This document shows positions 33,114 to 42,069 of a stretch of DNA of 64,000 nt, in pieces. Source of the DNA: Pseudomonadota bacterium (GTDB lineage: Bacteria > Pseudomonadota > Alphaproteobacteria > Rhizobiales > Xanthobacteraceae); NCBI GenBank assembly GCA_023435725.1, contig JAEYRD010000053.1, forward strand, positions 16,112 through 80,111, given 5' to 3'. The translations under genes and the position numbers were made by a program. The notes beneath the pieces were generated by a model, which made no database searches, was not told the DNA's origin, and saw nothing but the letters and a program-made list of their open reading frames with translations. The stretch's first letter is position 1; every line of letters starts with the position of its first letter.

Positions 33114-35765
33114 CTAGTGTCTTCGAAGGCCAAACTCGCGCAACAGCAGTTCTCGCGCTTCATCGCGAGATGGCGCTGCCTCGTCGATCTGGCGCAGCAA
33201 GCGAGCGGCGGCCGTCCGGTCTGAGCTGATGAGCGATCTCGCCATGCTCATCAGTGGCCCGTAGGCCGGGTCGAATTCGGCACTCAAGCGGAGCGATTCG
33301 ATCAGGCCAGGCGAGGCCGCTTCGATCAGGGCCGTCCCGCGCGGATCGCCCCGTAGCGACGCGCCGGCTTCGAGAAACCGGTTGCGTGCACGCCAGTAGG
33401 CGCCCAGCCGAGGGCTGAGCGCTTCGCGCGCCGGTCCAAGGCGCAGGAGCTCAGCCGGATCCGGCTGCAGGCTTTGCGTCACGGCGAGAAGGAGCGACCA
33501 GGGCGCGGCCGCAAGGGCATGGACGTTGCGGCGCGCATCAAAGGTCACGAACGGATAGTCGTCCGTATTGCGCGGGCCGGCGCCGGCGAATGTGGACAGA
33601 GCGCGCGGGCCCCCGAGGTATTGGCCGAGGAGGTCAATCGATGCCTCGAATCCCAAGGGACGGACAACCTGTTCGATAGCGGGATCGCGCAACCGGGCCG
33701 CGAGCGCATCGGTATCGAGATGGCCACCGTCTCTTGTCCCAATGAGGGCGAGCATGGGCGTACGTACGCTGTAGTGGTTCAGCCAGGCCGCGCCGTCGGG
33801 ATAGACGTCGAGGAAGCCGCGGATGATGGCGCGCAGGGACGGCAGGTCGAGTTGATACAGGGGTAGCCACTGGCAAAAGAAGCCCTGCGGTGCGAGCCTG
33901 CGTTTCACGGCTTCGAAATGCTCTACCGTGTAGAGCGCGCCGCTGCCATCCAGTGCCGGATGAAACAGGTCGGCGACGATCACGTCATACTGGTCCCTAT
34001 CCGCGGCGACATATCGGCGCGCATCCGCCACCGTCACCCGTGGCGCTCGAGCGGCCGCCGGATCGACGAACCAGGGAAGCAGGTCCACCACTTCCCGGGA
34101 CAGTTCGACACCGAGCACGCTCACGCCCGGCATCTGCGATCCCCCGACGATGGTGGCGCCGGTACCGATGCCGAGGAACAGGGCTCGGTGGGGTGCTTCA
34201 TGAAGCAGCAGCGGCAACATCGCCTGCCGATAGTCGGATCGAACCGAACTGGTGCCGCCCATGCGGAAATGGCCGTTGACCTCGAGATAGCGCGTACCGG
34301 ATTCGTCGTCGACGACGCTGGCCGTCGCCATCGGCCCTTCACGGACCGCAAGCAGTGCGCCACCAGGCGGCACCTTCGTCAACAAAGGGGCAGGATGCAG
34401 CCAGAGGACGAGTGCGAATATCGCCGGCGCAGCGGACCACGCCAATGCCGACCGGCCCGGCGGGACGAGGGCGATGTAGCCCACTGCAATTGCAAGAAGT
34501 GCCTGCCATGTACCGAGCATCGGAATCAGGAATTGCGCCGCCACCAGCGGCGCGATGCACGCGCCGAGGCTGTTGATGCCGACTGCCCATCCCACTGACC
34601 CACGCTGGTCCCGCACCCGCTGCGCGAGCAGGCCGAACAACGCTCCCATCGCCGTTGATGGCGCCAGGAACAGCGCGATCGCCACGACCAGTTCACCGAA
34701 CTCGCCCGCGGCAGCGGACGCAGTCTCGACCAGGTCGCCGACATAAGGCGCGATCGATGCGGTCATCAGGCAGGCGAACGCCGTTCCGGCGAGCAGATAT
34801 CGAAGGCTGCCATCTTGTGCGTGTCGCCCGAAGCGTTGCCAGAGCAGGCCCCCAGCCGCGGTGCCGAGCAAATAGGCAGCCAACAGTCCTGCGAAGGTAT
34901 AGACGGTGTCCTGCATCACCTGCGCCGCCAGCCGCACCACGAGAACCTCGAAAGCAATTCCGAGCAGACCCGTGGCAAACAGGGTGATCGTGAGCCGCAG
35001 CTCCCGAACGGGTGCCGGCCTCGCCGGTTCGCTGTCTGCTCCGGCTTTACCCGCGACGGACCCGACCGTGAGCGCGCCCAGGGCGCAGAACATGTTCACG
35101 GCAGCAAGGCAGATCAGTGCTCCAGAAAATCCAAACACGGGGATCAGGAGGAATGTGGAGACCAGCGTTCCGGCCAGCGCTCCGGCGGTATTCGCCGCGT
35201 ATACCCCGGCCGCTACGCGGGCCTCGCCGCGTATTTCTCGCGTCATCCGCTCCAATGCGGCCAGCGTTCCGCCCATTGCCATCGTTGCTGGAAGCAGCAC
35301 GAGTGTTGGAAGCCCAAAGCTGCCGGCCCACAGCAGGGCTGCGGATGGCTCGGTGCCCAGAAGAGGCGCCAAGGCCCGGCCGGCCCAGGGCAGAAGCCAG
35401 ATGTTGATCAGGCCCCAGACTGCAATCGCCGCCTCAAGAATCGCATAGACGCGCCAGGGCGATCTCGAGCGCCGGATCAGTTCGTCGAGCACGAACGCGC
35501 CCAGTGCCAACCCGCCGAAGAACCCGGCAATTGCACCAAGCACCGCCATCATCTCGGTTCCCAGCGCAAGGCTCAATTGACGCGTCCACACGATCTCATA
35601 GCCGAGGCCCGCGAAGCCGGACGCCGTCACGATCGGAATCAGAAACGGATCAAGGCTGGCAGTCTGACGAGCGCGCGCAGATACAGTCTCGACCTTGATC
35701 TTGCTCGCGAACCGTTCCGCCGAAGCGGTGGCGGCACTGTCCGGATCGGATTGCATTCGTCCCAT
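33114..35765 (-). CDS. Polytopic membrane protein fused to spermidine-synthase-like domain
   Basis: Residues about 40-470 of this 883-residue protein hold some 12-14 hydrophobic segments of the fused MFS/spermidine synthase type (GFAGLGYEIVWTRQLSLALG at the first). Residues about 500-720 form a spermidine-synthase-like Rossmann domain: RALFLGIGTGATIVGGSQM near 535-553, VLGVELSREVVDLLPWF, and DQYDVIVADLFHPALDG near 605. The last 150 residues are helical. The usual polyamine-synthase Asp pair after the nucleotide site is replaced by ADLFHPALDG, so aminopropyl transfer is not certain; a membrane-associated aminopropyl- or methyltransferase acting on an envelope substrate is possible. It converges on the oxygenase gene; the TonB receptor lies upstream. 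Confidence 0.8.
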   Translation of the reverse strand: MGRMQSDPDSAATASAERFASKIKVETVSARARQTASLDPFLIPIVTASGFAGLGYEIVWTRQLSLALGTEMMAVLGAIAGFFGGLALGAFVLDELIRRSRSPWRVYAILEAAIAVWGLINIWLLPWAGRALAPLLGTEPSAALLWAGSFGLPTLVLLPATMAMGGTLAALERMTREIRGEARVAAGVYAANTAGALAGTLVSTFLLIPVFGFSGALICLAAVNMFCALGALTVGSVAGKAGADSEPARPAPVRELRLTITLFATGLLGIAFEVLVVRLAAQVMQDTVYTFAGLLAAYLLGTAAGGLLWQRFGRHAQDGSLRYLLAGTAFACLMTASIAPYVGDLVETASAAAGEFGELVVAIALFLAPSTAMGALFGLLAQRVRDQRGSVGWAVGINSLGACIAPLVAAQFLIPMLGTWQALLAIAVGYIALVPPGRSALAWSAAPAIFALVLWLHPAPLLTKVPPGGALLAVREGPMATASVVDDESGTRYLEVNGHFRMGGTSSVRSDYRQAMLPLLLHEAPHRALFLGIGTGATIVGGSQMPGVSVLGVELSREVVDLLPWFVDPAAARAPRVTVADARRYVAADRDQYDVIVADLFHPALDGSGALYTVEHFEAVKRRLAPQGFFCQWLPLYQLDLPSLRAIIRGFLDVYPDGAAWLNHYSVRTPMLALIGTRDGGHLDTDALAARLRDPAIEQVVRPLGFEASIDLLGQYLGGPRALSTFAGAGPRNTDDYPFVTFDARRNVHALAAAPWSLLLAVTQSLQPDPAELLRLGPAREALSPRLGAYWRARNRFLEAGASLRGDPRGTALIEAASPGLIESLRLSAEFDPAYGPLMSMARSLISSDRTAAARLLRQIDEAAPSRDEARELLLREFGLRRH

Positions 35766-35971
35766 TCCTGTCTCGCAGTTGCCCGGATGAGCGGGCGGAG
35801 CTGGAGCTCGGCGAAGCGCAAATCCAATACTCCCATCGGCCGAATGTGTGCTCCTGGCCGATCAAAGCATCTCTATGTCAGGTTTCTTCAGGATTTGTGA
35901 CGGTTAGGAGAGTGGTCGCTTTCAGGCAGAGCGGAGGTCAAATGGACGGGGCATGATGCATTGTTCGACAA

Positions 35972-38170
35972 TCAAAAACTTCCCGCCAATGTCAGTCGCA
36001 CCGCGCGCGGCTCGACTGGATGGACGTGACGATCAGCAACACCATCGATGGGCTCGCCCGGCAATCGCGACAGATAGTAATATTCGATCTGATTGGTCTG
36101 GGCGTCGAAGAGGTTCAGCACGTCGAACTGCAACCGCAGACCATTGTCGAATTTGTACCCGGCGCGCGCATTGAAGATCAGCGACGGCTGCGAGCGGACG
36201 CTGTCGTCTTCGATCAGGGGACGCGGACCGAAATAGCGCGCCTTCAGCGCGCCGAACCAGCCGGTGTCGCCACCAAGGGTAACTGCGCCGCTTGCCACCC
36301 ACGCCGGTGCGCCGGGGATGTGGTCTCCGACGAGGTCGAAATCAGTAAAGCGCGCGCGGGTATAGGCCACGTCAAGATCGACCGCCACCCACGGCAATGG
36401 CTTATACTGGTTTGTCCACTCCACGCCGACGCGGCGGCTGGGCCGGCTCGGCTCCGTGGTGCCGGCATCCCCGACGAACAATAGCTCCGAGTCGAAGTCG
36501 AGCACGAATACGGCGAGCGAGCTGGTGAGGCTCTCGATCGCCCTTGTGCGGATGCCGAGTTCAGCGCCGCGAGAGCGCACGAGCAGGGGCACGCGGTCAA
36601 GCGGGGTCACCTTGTCGTTGGGGTCGACCGTGATCGTCGTGCCGCGAATATCGTTGCTGTGCAAGCCGTAGCCGGCATTGCCGTAGAACTCGGTCTTGTA
36701 CCAGGGGCCGAGCACGATGCCGGCCTTCGGGCTCGCCATCGATGCCTGCGCGTTGCCCGAATTCTGCGGCGTATCGCTGAAGACGTGTCCGACGAAAAAA
36801 TCTTCGCGGATGCCGACCGTGGTGCGGAGCCAGTCGGTCCAGCGCGTGGTCGTATCGGTCCAGAGGCCGACATTGCCCTCTTGCACGCGGTCATCGCGCA
36901 CGGTCGAGAGCCATGTGCGCTGCTCCGTCTTGAACAGGCCGACATGGATATCATCGTAGCGGCTCTGCATGCCGACGCGGGTTTGAGCTTCGACGCCGGC
37001 AAAGCGCCAATCGAGCGTATGCCGCGCATCAAAGCCGCCGAGAGTGCGACGATCGAGTTGGCTGAACTGGTCGCCATTGACGGGATTGTCGAGAAAGAAG
37101 GTGAAATCGTTGAAGAGCCGCAGGTCGGAGCGCACGACATAGGCGCTGACGTTGGTCTGTCCGTAGTCGCCCGACTGCGCCCAGTTGCCGGACAAGCTGA
37201 AGCGGCTGGAGGTGCCTCCATCGGTCGGATCAAGTGCGCCAAACCGGTTGATCAGGTCCTGGTCGATCGCACGTTGCGGGACCTGGTCTGTCGAATTCCA
37301 GCCATTGGAATAGGCCATTGCCGTCAGCGTCAGACCGTCGGTTGCGGTGCCCTGGCTGTAGCGCATGACGCCGTTTAGCTTGCGGACATTGTCCGGCACT
37401 TCCCAAGGCCCGTCATACTTGGCTGCCTCGATCGCTGTCAGCAGAGTGCCACCGCCTACGGCGGCCGATCCTACCCCCAATGCTCGGCGATAGCCGAAGC
37501 TGCCGAAGGTCATTTCCGCGATGTTCTTCGGCAGCTTGTTCACGTAGTCGATCGCCACGGCGCCAGCAGACGCGAAGTCACCCTGATCGGCGAAATACGG
37601 TCCCTTGCGCACATTGACAGACTGGATCAACTCGGGGATCAGGAAGTTGATATCGGCGTAGCCTTGCCCATGGCCATGGGTCGGCATGTTGACGGGCATG
37701 CCGTCGACGGTGATCGCCAGATCGGTGCCGTGATCGAGATTGAAGCCGCGCAGGAAGTACTGATTGGCTTTGCCCTCGCCTGAGTGCTGAGTGACGATCA
37801 GGCCCGGCACGACTTCCAGCGCTTCGCCCGGCCGCGAGAACGGGATCGCGTTGACCTCCGAGCCGCTGATGCGTATTGCGCTCGCTGCTGTGGGCTGCAA
37901 GGCGGACGAGCCAGCGAGCGCTGTACCGGCCGGGGCGCCGCCCTCGGTCGGGCCGTCCGCGCGAGCGGGAGTCCGATGTCGCGTGCCGCGGCTCTTAGGT
38001 GGTTTGCTGTGCGCGAGCAGATTGGGCCGCGGATGGTCCGGCGACGCAACGGTCACCGGCGGAAGCTCCGTGGGCGCGACCGCTCGAGGCTCATGGGCGA
38101 CGGCTGGGAGTGTGTAGAGAACCAACGGCCAAGCGGAAAACGTCCGCAACAACACCCCACGCACCGCCAT
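35972..38170 (-). CDS. TonB-dependent outer membrane receptor
   Basis: About 732 residues from ATG 38170 (MAVRGVLLRTFSAWPLVLYT), where a signal peptide begins (cleavage near PAVA-HEP); the open frame to 38347 is non-coding in character. LPPVTVAS near 35-42 resembles a TonB box. A Pro-rich linker precedes the plug (INAIPFSR-like start, ALEVVPGLIVTQHSGEGKAN, YFLRGFNLDHGTDLAITVDG). The barrel ends with the terminal Phe (RLTLAGSF). The plug contains HGHGQGYAD, a His cluster that may bind metal. It probably imports a metal chelate or a product tied to the neighbouring HupE/DUF3604 genes. An inverted repeat lies upstream. Confidence 0.9.
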   Translation of the reverse strand: MAVRGVLLRTFSAWPLVLYTLPAVAHEPRAVAPTELPPVTVASPDHPRPNLLAHSKPPKSRGTRHRTPARADGPTEGGAPAGTALAGSSALQPTAASAIRISGSEVNAIPFSRPGEALEVVPGLIVTQHSGEGKANQYFLRGFNLDHGTDLAITVDGMPVNMPTHGHGQGYADINFLIPELIQSVNVRKGPYFADQGDFASAGAVAIDYVNKLPKNIAEMTFGSFGYRRALGVGSAAVGGGTLLTAIEAAKYDGPWEVPDNVRKLNGVMRYSQGTATDGLTLTAMAYSNGWNSTDQVPQRAIDQDLINRFGALDPTDGGTSSRFSLSGNWAQSGDYGQTNVSAYVVRSDLRLFNDFTFFLDNPVNGDQFSQLDRRTLGGFDARHTLDWRFAGVEAQTRVGMQSRYDDIHVGLFKTEQRTWLSTVRDDRVQEGNVGLWTDTTTRWTDWLRTTVGIREDFFVGHVFSDTPQNSGNAQASMASPKAGIVLGPWYKTEFYGNAGYGLHSNDIRGTTITVDPNDKVTPLDRVPLLVRSRGAELGIRTRAIESLTSSLAVFVLDFDSELLFVGDAGTTEPSRPSRRVGVEWTNQYKPLPWVAVDLDVAYTRARFTDFDLVGDHIPGAPAWVASGAVTLGGDTGWFGALKARYFGPRPLIEDDSVRSQPSLIFNARAGYKFDNGLRLQFDVLNLFDAQTNQIEYYYLSRLPGEPIDGVADRHVHPVEPRAVRLTLAGSF

Positions 38171-38483
38171 GCCCCGCACGATAACTGTTACAATCCACAA
38201 GGGTTGCAAACAAACCCAACCTGATTCCGACGCTAGCAGTTGGGTATGACGAATCGACAACGATGTCATACTGATCGCTTCCGACGAAGCCGTGACGTGG
38301 ACGAATGCAGGCTTCGCTCGTGGCGTTGTGCGAGTCTCGGATGCCATTTCGTCCGTCGGTTGTTGCGAGCGGTATAAGCTGTCGAAACATCAGAGAGACG
38401 ATCGCCGCTTCGCATAGATGTCACATTGGCGGTCGATAAGCCTTGCTTTCCCCGGCGACCGACGCGTTGCTCGCATTTGGCCA
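38171..38483. promoter_or_regulatory. Divergent interval with GTATGAC-N14-GTCATAC inverted repeat
   Basis: This roughly 310-base interval separates the TonB receptor from the GspC-like gene. It contains a 7-base inverted repeat (38244-38250 and 38265-38271) about 75 bases upstream of the receptor start, a possible operator. No RNA gene or uptake-regulator box was recognised. Confidence 0.35.
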
Positions 38484-39170
38484 ATGACGAGGGACATGAG
38501 AGGGCATAGGGCGATACGGCGGATATCGATGCGGCTCGCGCCTGTACTGGCGCCTTTGCTCGGTGTTTCCGCTTCAACCTCGGCGCTGCCGTCGGACTTC
38601 TCTGATTTCGACGCGCCAAGCTTCATTGAGGAGCCGCCGTCCCGCCGTCCAGTTTTGGACTCCCCAGCAATGTTGGCGCCGGCCGTCGATCCTGCCGTCC
38701 TTTCGCAGTCTTCCACGAGGTGGGGGGCGAAGAGTGGCAATCCGCTCTGGGCAATCCCGCTCGCGACCCTGTCGGAGACGCGCGAACGACCAATCTTTTC
38801 GCCTTCGCGCCGGCCGCCGCCCGCCGTCGTTTCGGTCGCTGCCCCGAAAGCGCCGCCAGTGCCACAGATGCCGCAGGGCCCGCCGGTCGAACTGCGGCTT
38901 GTGTTGGTCGGAACCGTTATCGGCGGCGATCGGAGTTTTGGGATTTTTGTCGACCAGATGAGCAAGACCACACTGCGTCTGAAAGTAGATGAAGACTATC
39001 AGGGCTGGAGACTTCGGTCGGTGCATCGCAGCGAGGTGACAATGGCGCGCGGTGAGCTAACCGAGACGTTGAAATTCCGAAAGCCAGGCGAAGGCGCGCC
39101 CGTGGCCGGGCCAGCGGTTGCGGAAAGTGCGGTGAGGCGCGGAAGCTCCCACACGCCTGAATATGACTAA
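38484..39170 (+). CDS. GspC/PulC-like orphan protein of the type II secretion kind
   Basis: About 228 residues from ATG 38484 (an ATG at 38529 would start at the hydrophobic stretch LAPVLAPLLGVSAS). A short hydrophobic N-terminus is followed by a Pro-rich stretch and a GspC 'HR'-like core: NPLWAIPLATLSETRERPIF near 88-107, VELRLVLVGTVIGGDRSFGI, then WRLRSVHRSEVTMARGE. This resembles small 'general secretion pathway' proteins annotated in Bradyrhizobium. No other gsp gene is nearby. An inner-membrane or periplasmic role is inferred. Confidence 0.55.
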   Translation: MTRDMRGHRAIRRISMRLAPVLAPLLGVSASTSALPSDFSDFDAPSFIEEPPSRRPVLDSPAMLAPAVDPAVLSQSSTRWGAKSGNPLWAIPLATLSETRERPIFSPSRRPPPAVVSVAAPKAPPVPQMPQGPPVELRLVLVGTVIGGDRSFGIFVDQMSKTTLRLKVDEDYQGWRLRSVHRSEVTMARGELTETLKFRKPGEGAPVAGPAVAESAVRRGSSHTPEYD

Positions 39171-39283
39171 ATGAGCCATTCGCGTTGATGCCCATCTCTC
39201 GCCTCTCCGCGACGACGCCACGCTATTCGGCGGCTTCCCAAAATATCCAGTGCTCACCTCCGCATTGCGCGCGTGTGGCGGGT

Positions 39284-40066
39284 CTAGGCCGTCGGCACCG
39301 TACCGCCGTCGATCACATATTCGGTCCCGGTAATCGAGCCGGCGCGCGGCGAAACCAGAAACGTGATCAGGTCTGCGACCTCCTTCGGCTTCGCCGGACG
39401 TCCGAGTGGAATGCCGCCGAGCGCATTCATGATGATCTGCTTGCCGCCCTCATAGTCGGTACCCGCATCGTCCGCGAGGCGCTCGGCCAGCGCAACGGCG
39501 GCTTCGGTCTCCACCCAGCCTGGTGAGACCCGAACGACCCGGATGCCCTTTGGCGTCACCTCTTTCGACAGGCTCTTGCTGTAGGTCGTGAGCGCGGCTT
39601 TCGCGGCGGCATAAGCGGTGGTCGATTCCGGCAGCGGCAGTTCGTGCTGGATCGAGGTGACGTGGATGATGACGCCCGTCCCTTGCGCGATCATGGACGG
39701 CAGCAGCGCCCGGTCGAGGCGGACAGCTGGCATCAGGTTGAGGTTCAGTTCCTTCGACCATTCTTCATCGCCGAGCGCCGCGAATCCGCCGCCCGGCGCG
39801 GTGGAGCCGCCAACCACATTGACCAGGATGTCGATGCCGCCGAAGCGGTCGAGCACCATCTTGGCGACAGAGGCGCACCCCTCCGCCGTGGTGACGTCTG
39901 CGGCAATGTAGCTGACTCCCTCGGGAGCGGTGTCCGGGACGGATCGGGCTGTCGCAACGACCTTCGCGCCCTGTTCCCGCAGTCCCTGCACGACGGCGGC
40001 GCCAACGCCCTTTGTGCCGCCTGTCACAAGCGCGCGGCGTCCTCCGAGTCCGAGTTCGAAGCTCAT
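39284..40066 (-). CDS. SDR-family oxidoreductase
   Basis: This 260-residue classical short-chain dehydrogenase/reductase has an NAD(P)-binding GGRRALVTGGTKGVGAAVV near 7-25, NVVGG in the central strand, and a catalytic Tyr-x3-Lys in ESTTAYAAAKAALTTYSKS near 147-165. The C-terminal part has the usual PGWVETE and GTEYVIDGGT. It overlaps the upstream NTF2-like gene by ATGA and is therefore co-translated. The pair is divergent from an HxlR regulator, which likely controls it. Substrate unknown. Confidence 0.9.
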   Translation of the reverse strand: MSFELGLGGRRALVTGGTKGVGAAVVQGLREQGAKVVATARSVPDTAPEGVSYIAADVTTAEGCASVAKMVLDRFGGIDILVNVVGGSTAPGGGFAALGDEEWSKELNLNLMPAVRLDRALLPSMIAQGTGVIIHVTSIQHELPLPESTTAYAAAKAALTTYSKSLSKEVTPKGIRVVRVSPGWVETEAAVALAERLADDAGTDYEGGKQIIMNALGGIPLGRPAKPKEVADLITFLVSPRAGSITGTEYVIDGGTVPTA

Positions 40067-40389
40067 GGGATGATCTCCAGGGATGCGATCTTGTCGCCGT
40101 CAAGAACGAAGAAATACCGCAGGTCGATCGGGCTGCCTGGAAAGTTACCGACGAGATGGCTGGTTACGATCGTCTTGTCGTTCTCGACGACCACATCGAT
40201 CGGCTCGCTCGTGTAGTTGTACTTGGCTGACGCGTCCGTCTTCCAAGCTGCAATGGCTGCACGGCCGACGCGGGTATGGCCTTCATCCTTCACGACGGCC
40301 CGATCGGTGAAGCACCGGGCCACGGAGTTTCCGTCGCCTTTGTCTGCGATGAAATATGCCGCGATGGGCGCAGGTAGAGTGAGAGGCAT
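40063..40389 (-). CDS. Nuclear transport factor 2 / SnoaL-like protein
   Basis: This 108-residue single-domain alpha+beta barrel protein starts at ATG 40389 (MPLTLPAPIAAYFIAD). Family features are the helical start, CFTDRAVVKDEGHTRVGRAA near 24-43, and the beta strands KTIVTSHLVGNFPGSPIDLR and YFFVLDGDKIASLEI. NTF2-like pockets bind or isomerise small ligands; many are of unknown role. Coupled to the SDR gene downstream and divergent from an HxlR regulator. Confidence 0.82.
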   Translation of the reverse strand: MPLTLPAPIAAYFIADKGDGNSVARCFTDRAVVKDEGHTRVGRAAIAAWKTDASAKYNYTSEPIDVVVENDKTIVTSHLVGNFPGSPIDLRYFFVLDGDKIASLEIIP

Positions 40390-40554
40390 GACGTTCTTCC
40401 TTCCAGGTGTGCTGCGTCGCGGGGGCGCAGGATCACGATGATTGCTTCGCGTGATAGGTGCCGATAGGCTCTCAAAATCGCAAGAACGCACGAAAAAGTA
40501 AGGCACCTACTTCTGGGTAAGGTTGAACATACCGCCACTTCGGCCGCCGACGGC

Positions 40555-40869
40555 GTGCAGCGGGCCTTCAGGATGCTGGAGGGCCGGTGGAAACTCGTAA
40601 TCCTGTTCCACCTGTTTGGCGGCAAACTGCTGCGCTTTTCAGAACTGGAGCGGGCGATGCCAGGCGTTTCGCAGAAGATGCTGGCCCAGCAGCTCCGGCA
40701 ACTGGAGAGCGACGGGATCGTCCGCCGGATCGTGCATCACCAGGTGCCGCCGAAAGTCGAATATTGCCTCACCGATTGGGGGCAGGCGTTGTGCCCGGCT
40801 CTCGACGCCCTGTTAACTTGGGCGGAGCATGAGGATCATCGCGTCCAGGCCGAACCGGGCGCCCGCTGA
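40555..40869 (+). CDS. HxlR-family transcriptional regulator
   Basis: This 104-residue winged-helix protein starts at GTG 40555. The frame is open upstream as far as a stop at 40465 without an ATG, so the true start could be slightly earlier. The HxlR core is evident: MLEGRWKLVILFHLFGGKLL, RFSELERAMPGVSQKMLAQQ, LRQLESDGIVRRIVHHQVPP and YCLTDWGQALCPAL. No Cys at the redox or quinone position of the best-known members is seen near the N-terminus. It probably represses the divergent NTF2-SDR pair. Confidence 0.85.
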   Translation: MQRAFRMLEGRWKLVILFHLFGGKLLRFSELERAMPGVSQKMLAQQLRQLESDGIVRRIVHHQVPPKVEYCLTDWGQALCPALDALLTWAEHEDHRVQAEPGAR

Positions 40870-41017
40870 AACACACCGAGGCATCTGGCTCTCGACAATA
40901 GACCTCCAATTTCATCTGCTTCCAGCGTGCGTATGACCAAAGAGAGCCATAGAGCGCGCCAAGCGCCTATGGCGTAGACAGGGTGCCATCTTCATCGTCT
41001 CCGGCCTGCCATGAGCC

Positions 41018-41971
41018 TTATCCCACGAGCCTCCACCTTCCGTCCCCCGCACGCTTCAGCACGGGATCGCTCATCCGCACATGCCCGGCCAGGAAATCGA
41101 TGAACGCGCGCACGCGTGCGGGCAGGGGCGCGGTGTGGCCGACATAGACGGCGTGGATGTCTTCGCGGTCGCCGGGATTGTAGCCTTGCAGAACCGGCAC
41201 GAGGCGGCCGGATTCGATGTCGGGGCCGATGTGGAAGAGGGCGAGGCGGGCGAGGCCGACCCCGCCGAGGGCGAGGCGGCGGGCGGCTTCGCCATCGCTG
41301 GCGCGCGCGGCTGGCAGCGGCACGGCCTCCTCGGTGCGGTCGCCGCGCCTGAACGGCCAGCCACGGATCGAGCGCGGAAAGGTCCAGCCGATGCCGCGGT
41401 GATCGGCGAGATCCGCCGGCGTCTTCGGCGTGCCGTAGCGTGAGAGATAATTCGGCGCGCCGACCACGACCATGCGGCTGGTGCCGAGTTTTCGCGCGAC
41501 GAGACGGGAGGCGCGCAAGGGGCCGACGCGGATGGCGACATCAGCGCGCTCCTGCATCAGGTCGATCAGCGTGTCGGTCAAAACGAGATCAAGCGTCACG
41601 TCGGGATGCTGTTCGAGGAAGCGCGGGATCAGCGGCATCACGTGCAGCATGCCGAAGGGGATGTTGCTATTGACCGTGAGGCGGCCGCGCGGCGTGGCGC
41701 CGGATGCCGCCTCCCGTTCGGCCTCCTCCATCTCGGCGAGGATGCGCACGGCGCGCTGATAGAAGGCCCGGCCTTCCTCCGTCAGCGTGAGCTTGCGCGT
41801 GGTGCGGTTGATCAGCCGCGAGCCGAGCCGCGCTTCCAGCCGCGAGATCAGCTTGCTCACGCCCGACGGGGTCAGGCGCAGTTTTCGCGCGGCCGGGGTG
41901 AATCCGCCGAGGTCGACGACGCGGACGAAAACCTCCATCTCGGCGGAGCGGTTGGTGTCGAAACGAGCCAT
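41018..41971 (-). CDS. LysR-family transcriptional regulator
   Basis: This 317-residue regulator has an N-terminal winged helix: EMEVFVRVVDLGGFTPAARK and LTPSGVSKLISRLEARLGSR (about 10-60), with RTTRKLTLTEEGRAFY. The C-terminal substrate-binding domain has MLHVMPLIPRFLEQHPDVTL near 105-124. It is divergent from the MFS transporter at 42070; the 98-base interval should hold its operator. It probably controls the transporter and aldo/keto reductase in response to an effector. Confidence 0.93.
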   Translation of the reverse strand: MARFDTNRSAEMEVFVRVVDLGGFTPAARKLRLTPSGVSKLISRLEARLGSRLINRTTRKLTLTEEGRAFYQRAVRILAEMEEAEREAASGATPRGRLTVNSNIPFGMLHVMPLIPRFLEQHPDVTLDLVLTDTLIDLMQERADVAIRVGPLRASRLVARKLGTSRMVVVGAPNYLSRYGTPKTPADLADHRGIGWTFPRSIRGWPFRRGDRTEEAVPLPAARASDGEAARRLALGGVGLARLALFHIGPDIESGRLVPVLQGYNPGDREDIHAVYVGHTAPLPARVRAFIDFLAGHVRMSDPVLKRAGDGRWRLVG

Positions 41972-42069
41972 GTTGAATTCATGTCACAAATGATTGGATT
42001 GCGGACATTCTAATCGTTTTGCCGGGGTGCGGCTATCTGCGTGGCTCGTTCCTCGCATCGGAGCCTTGC

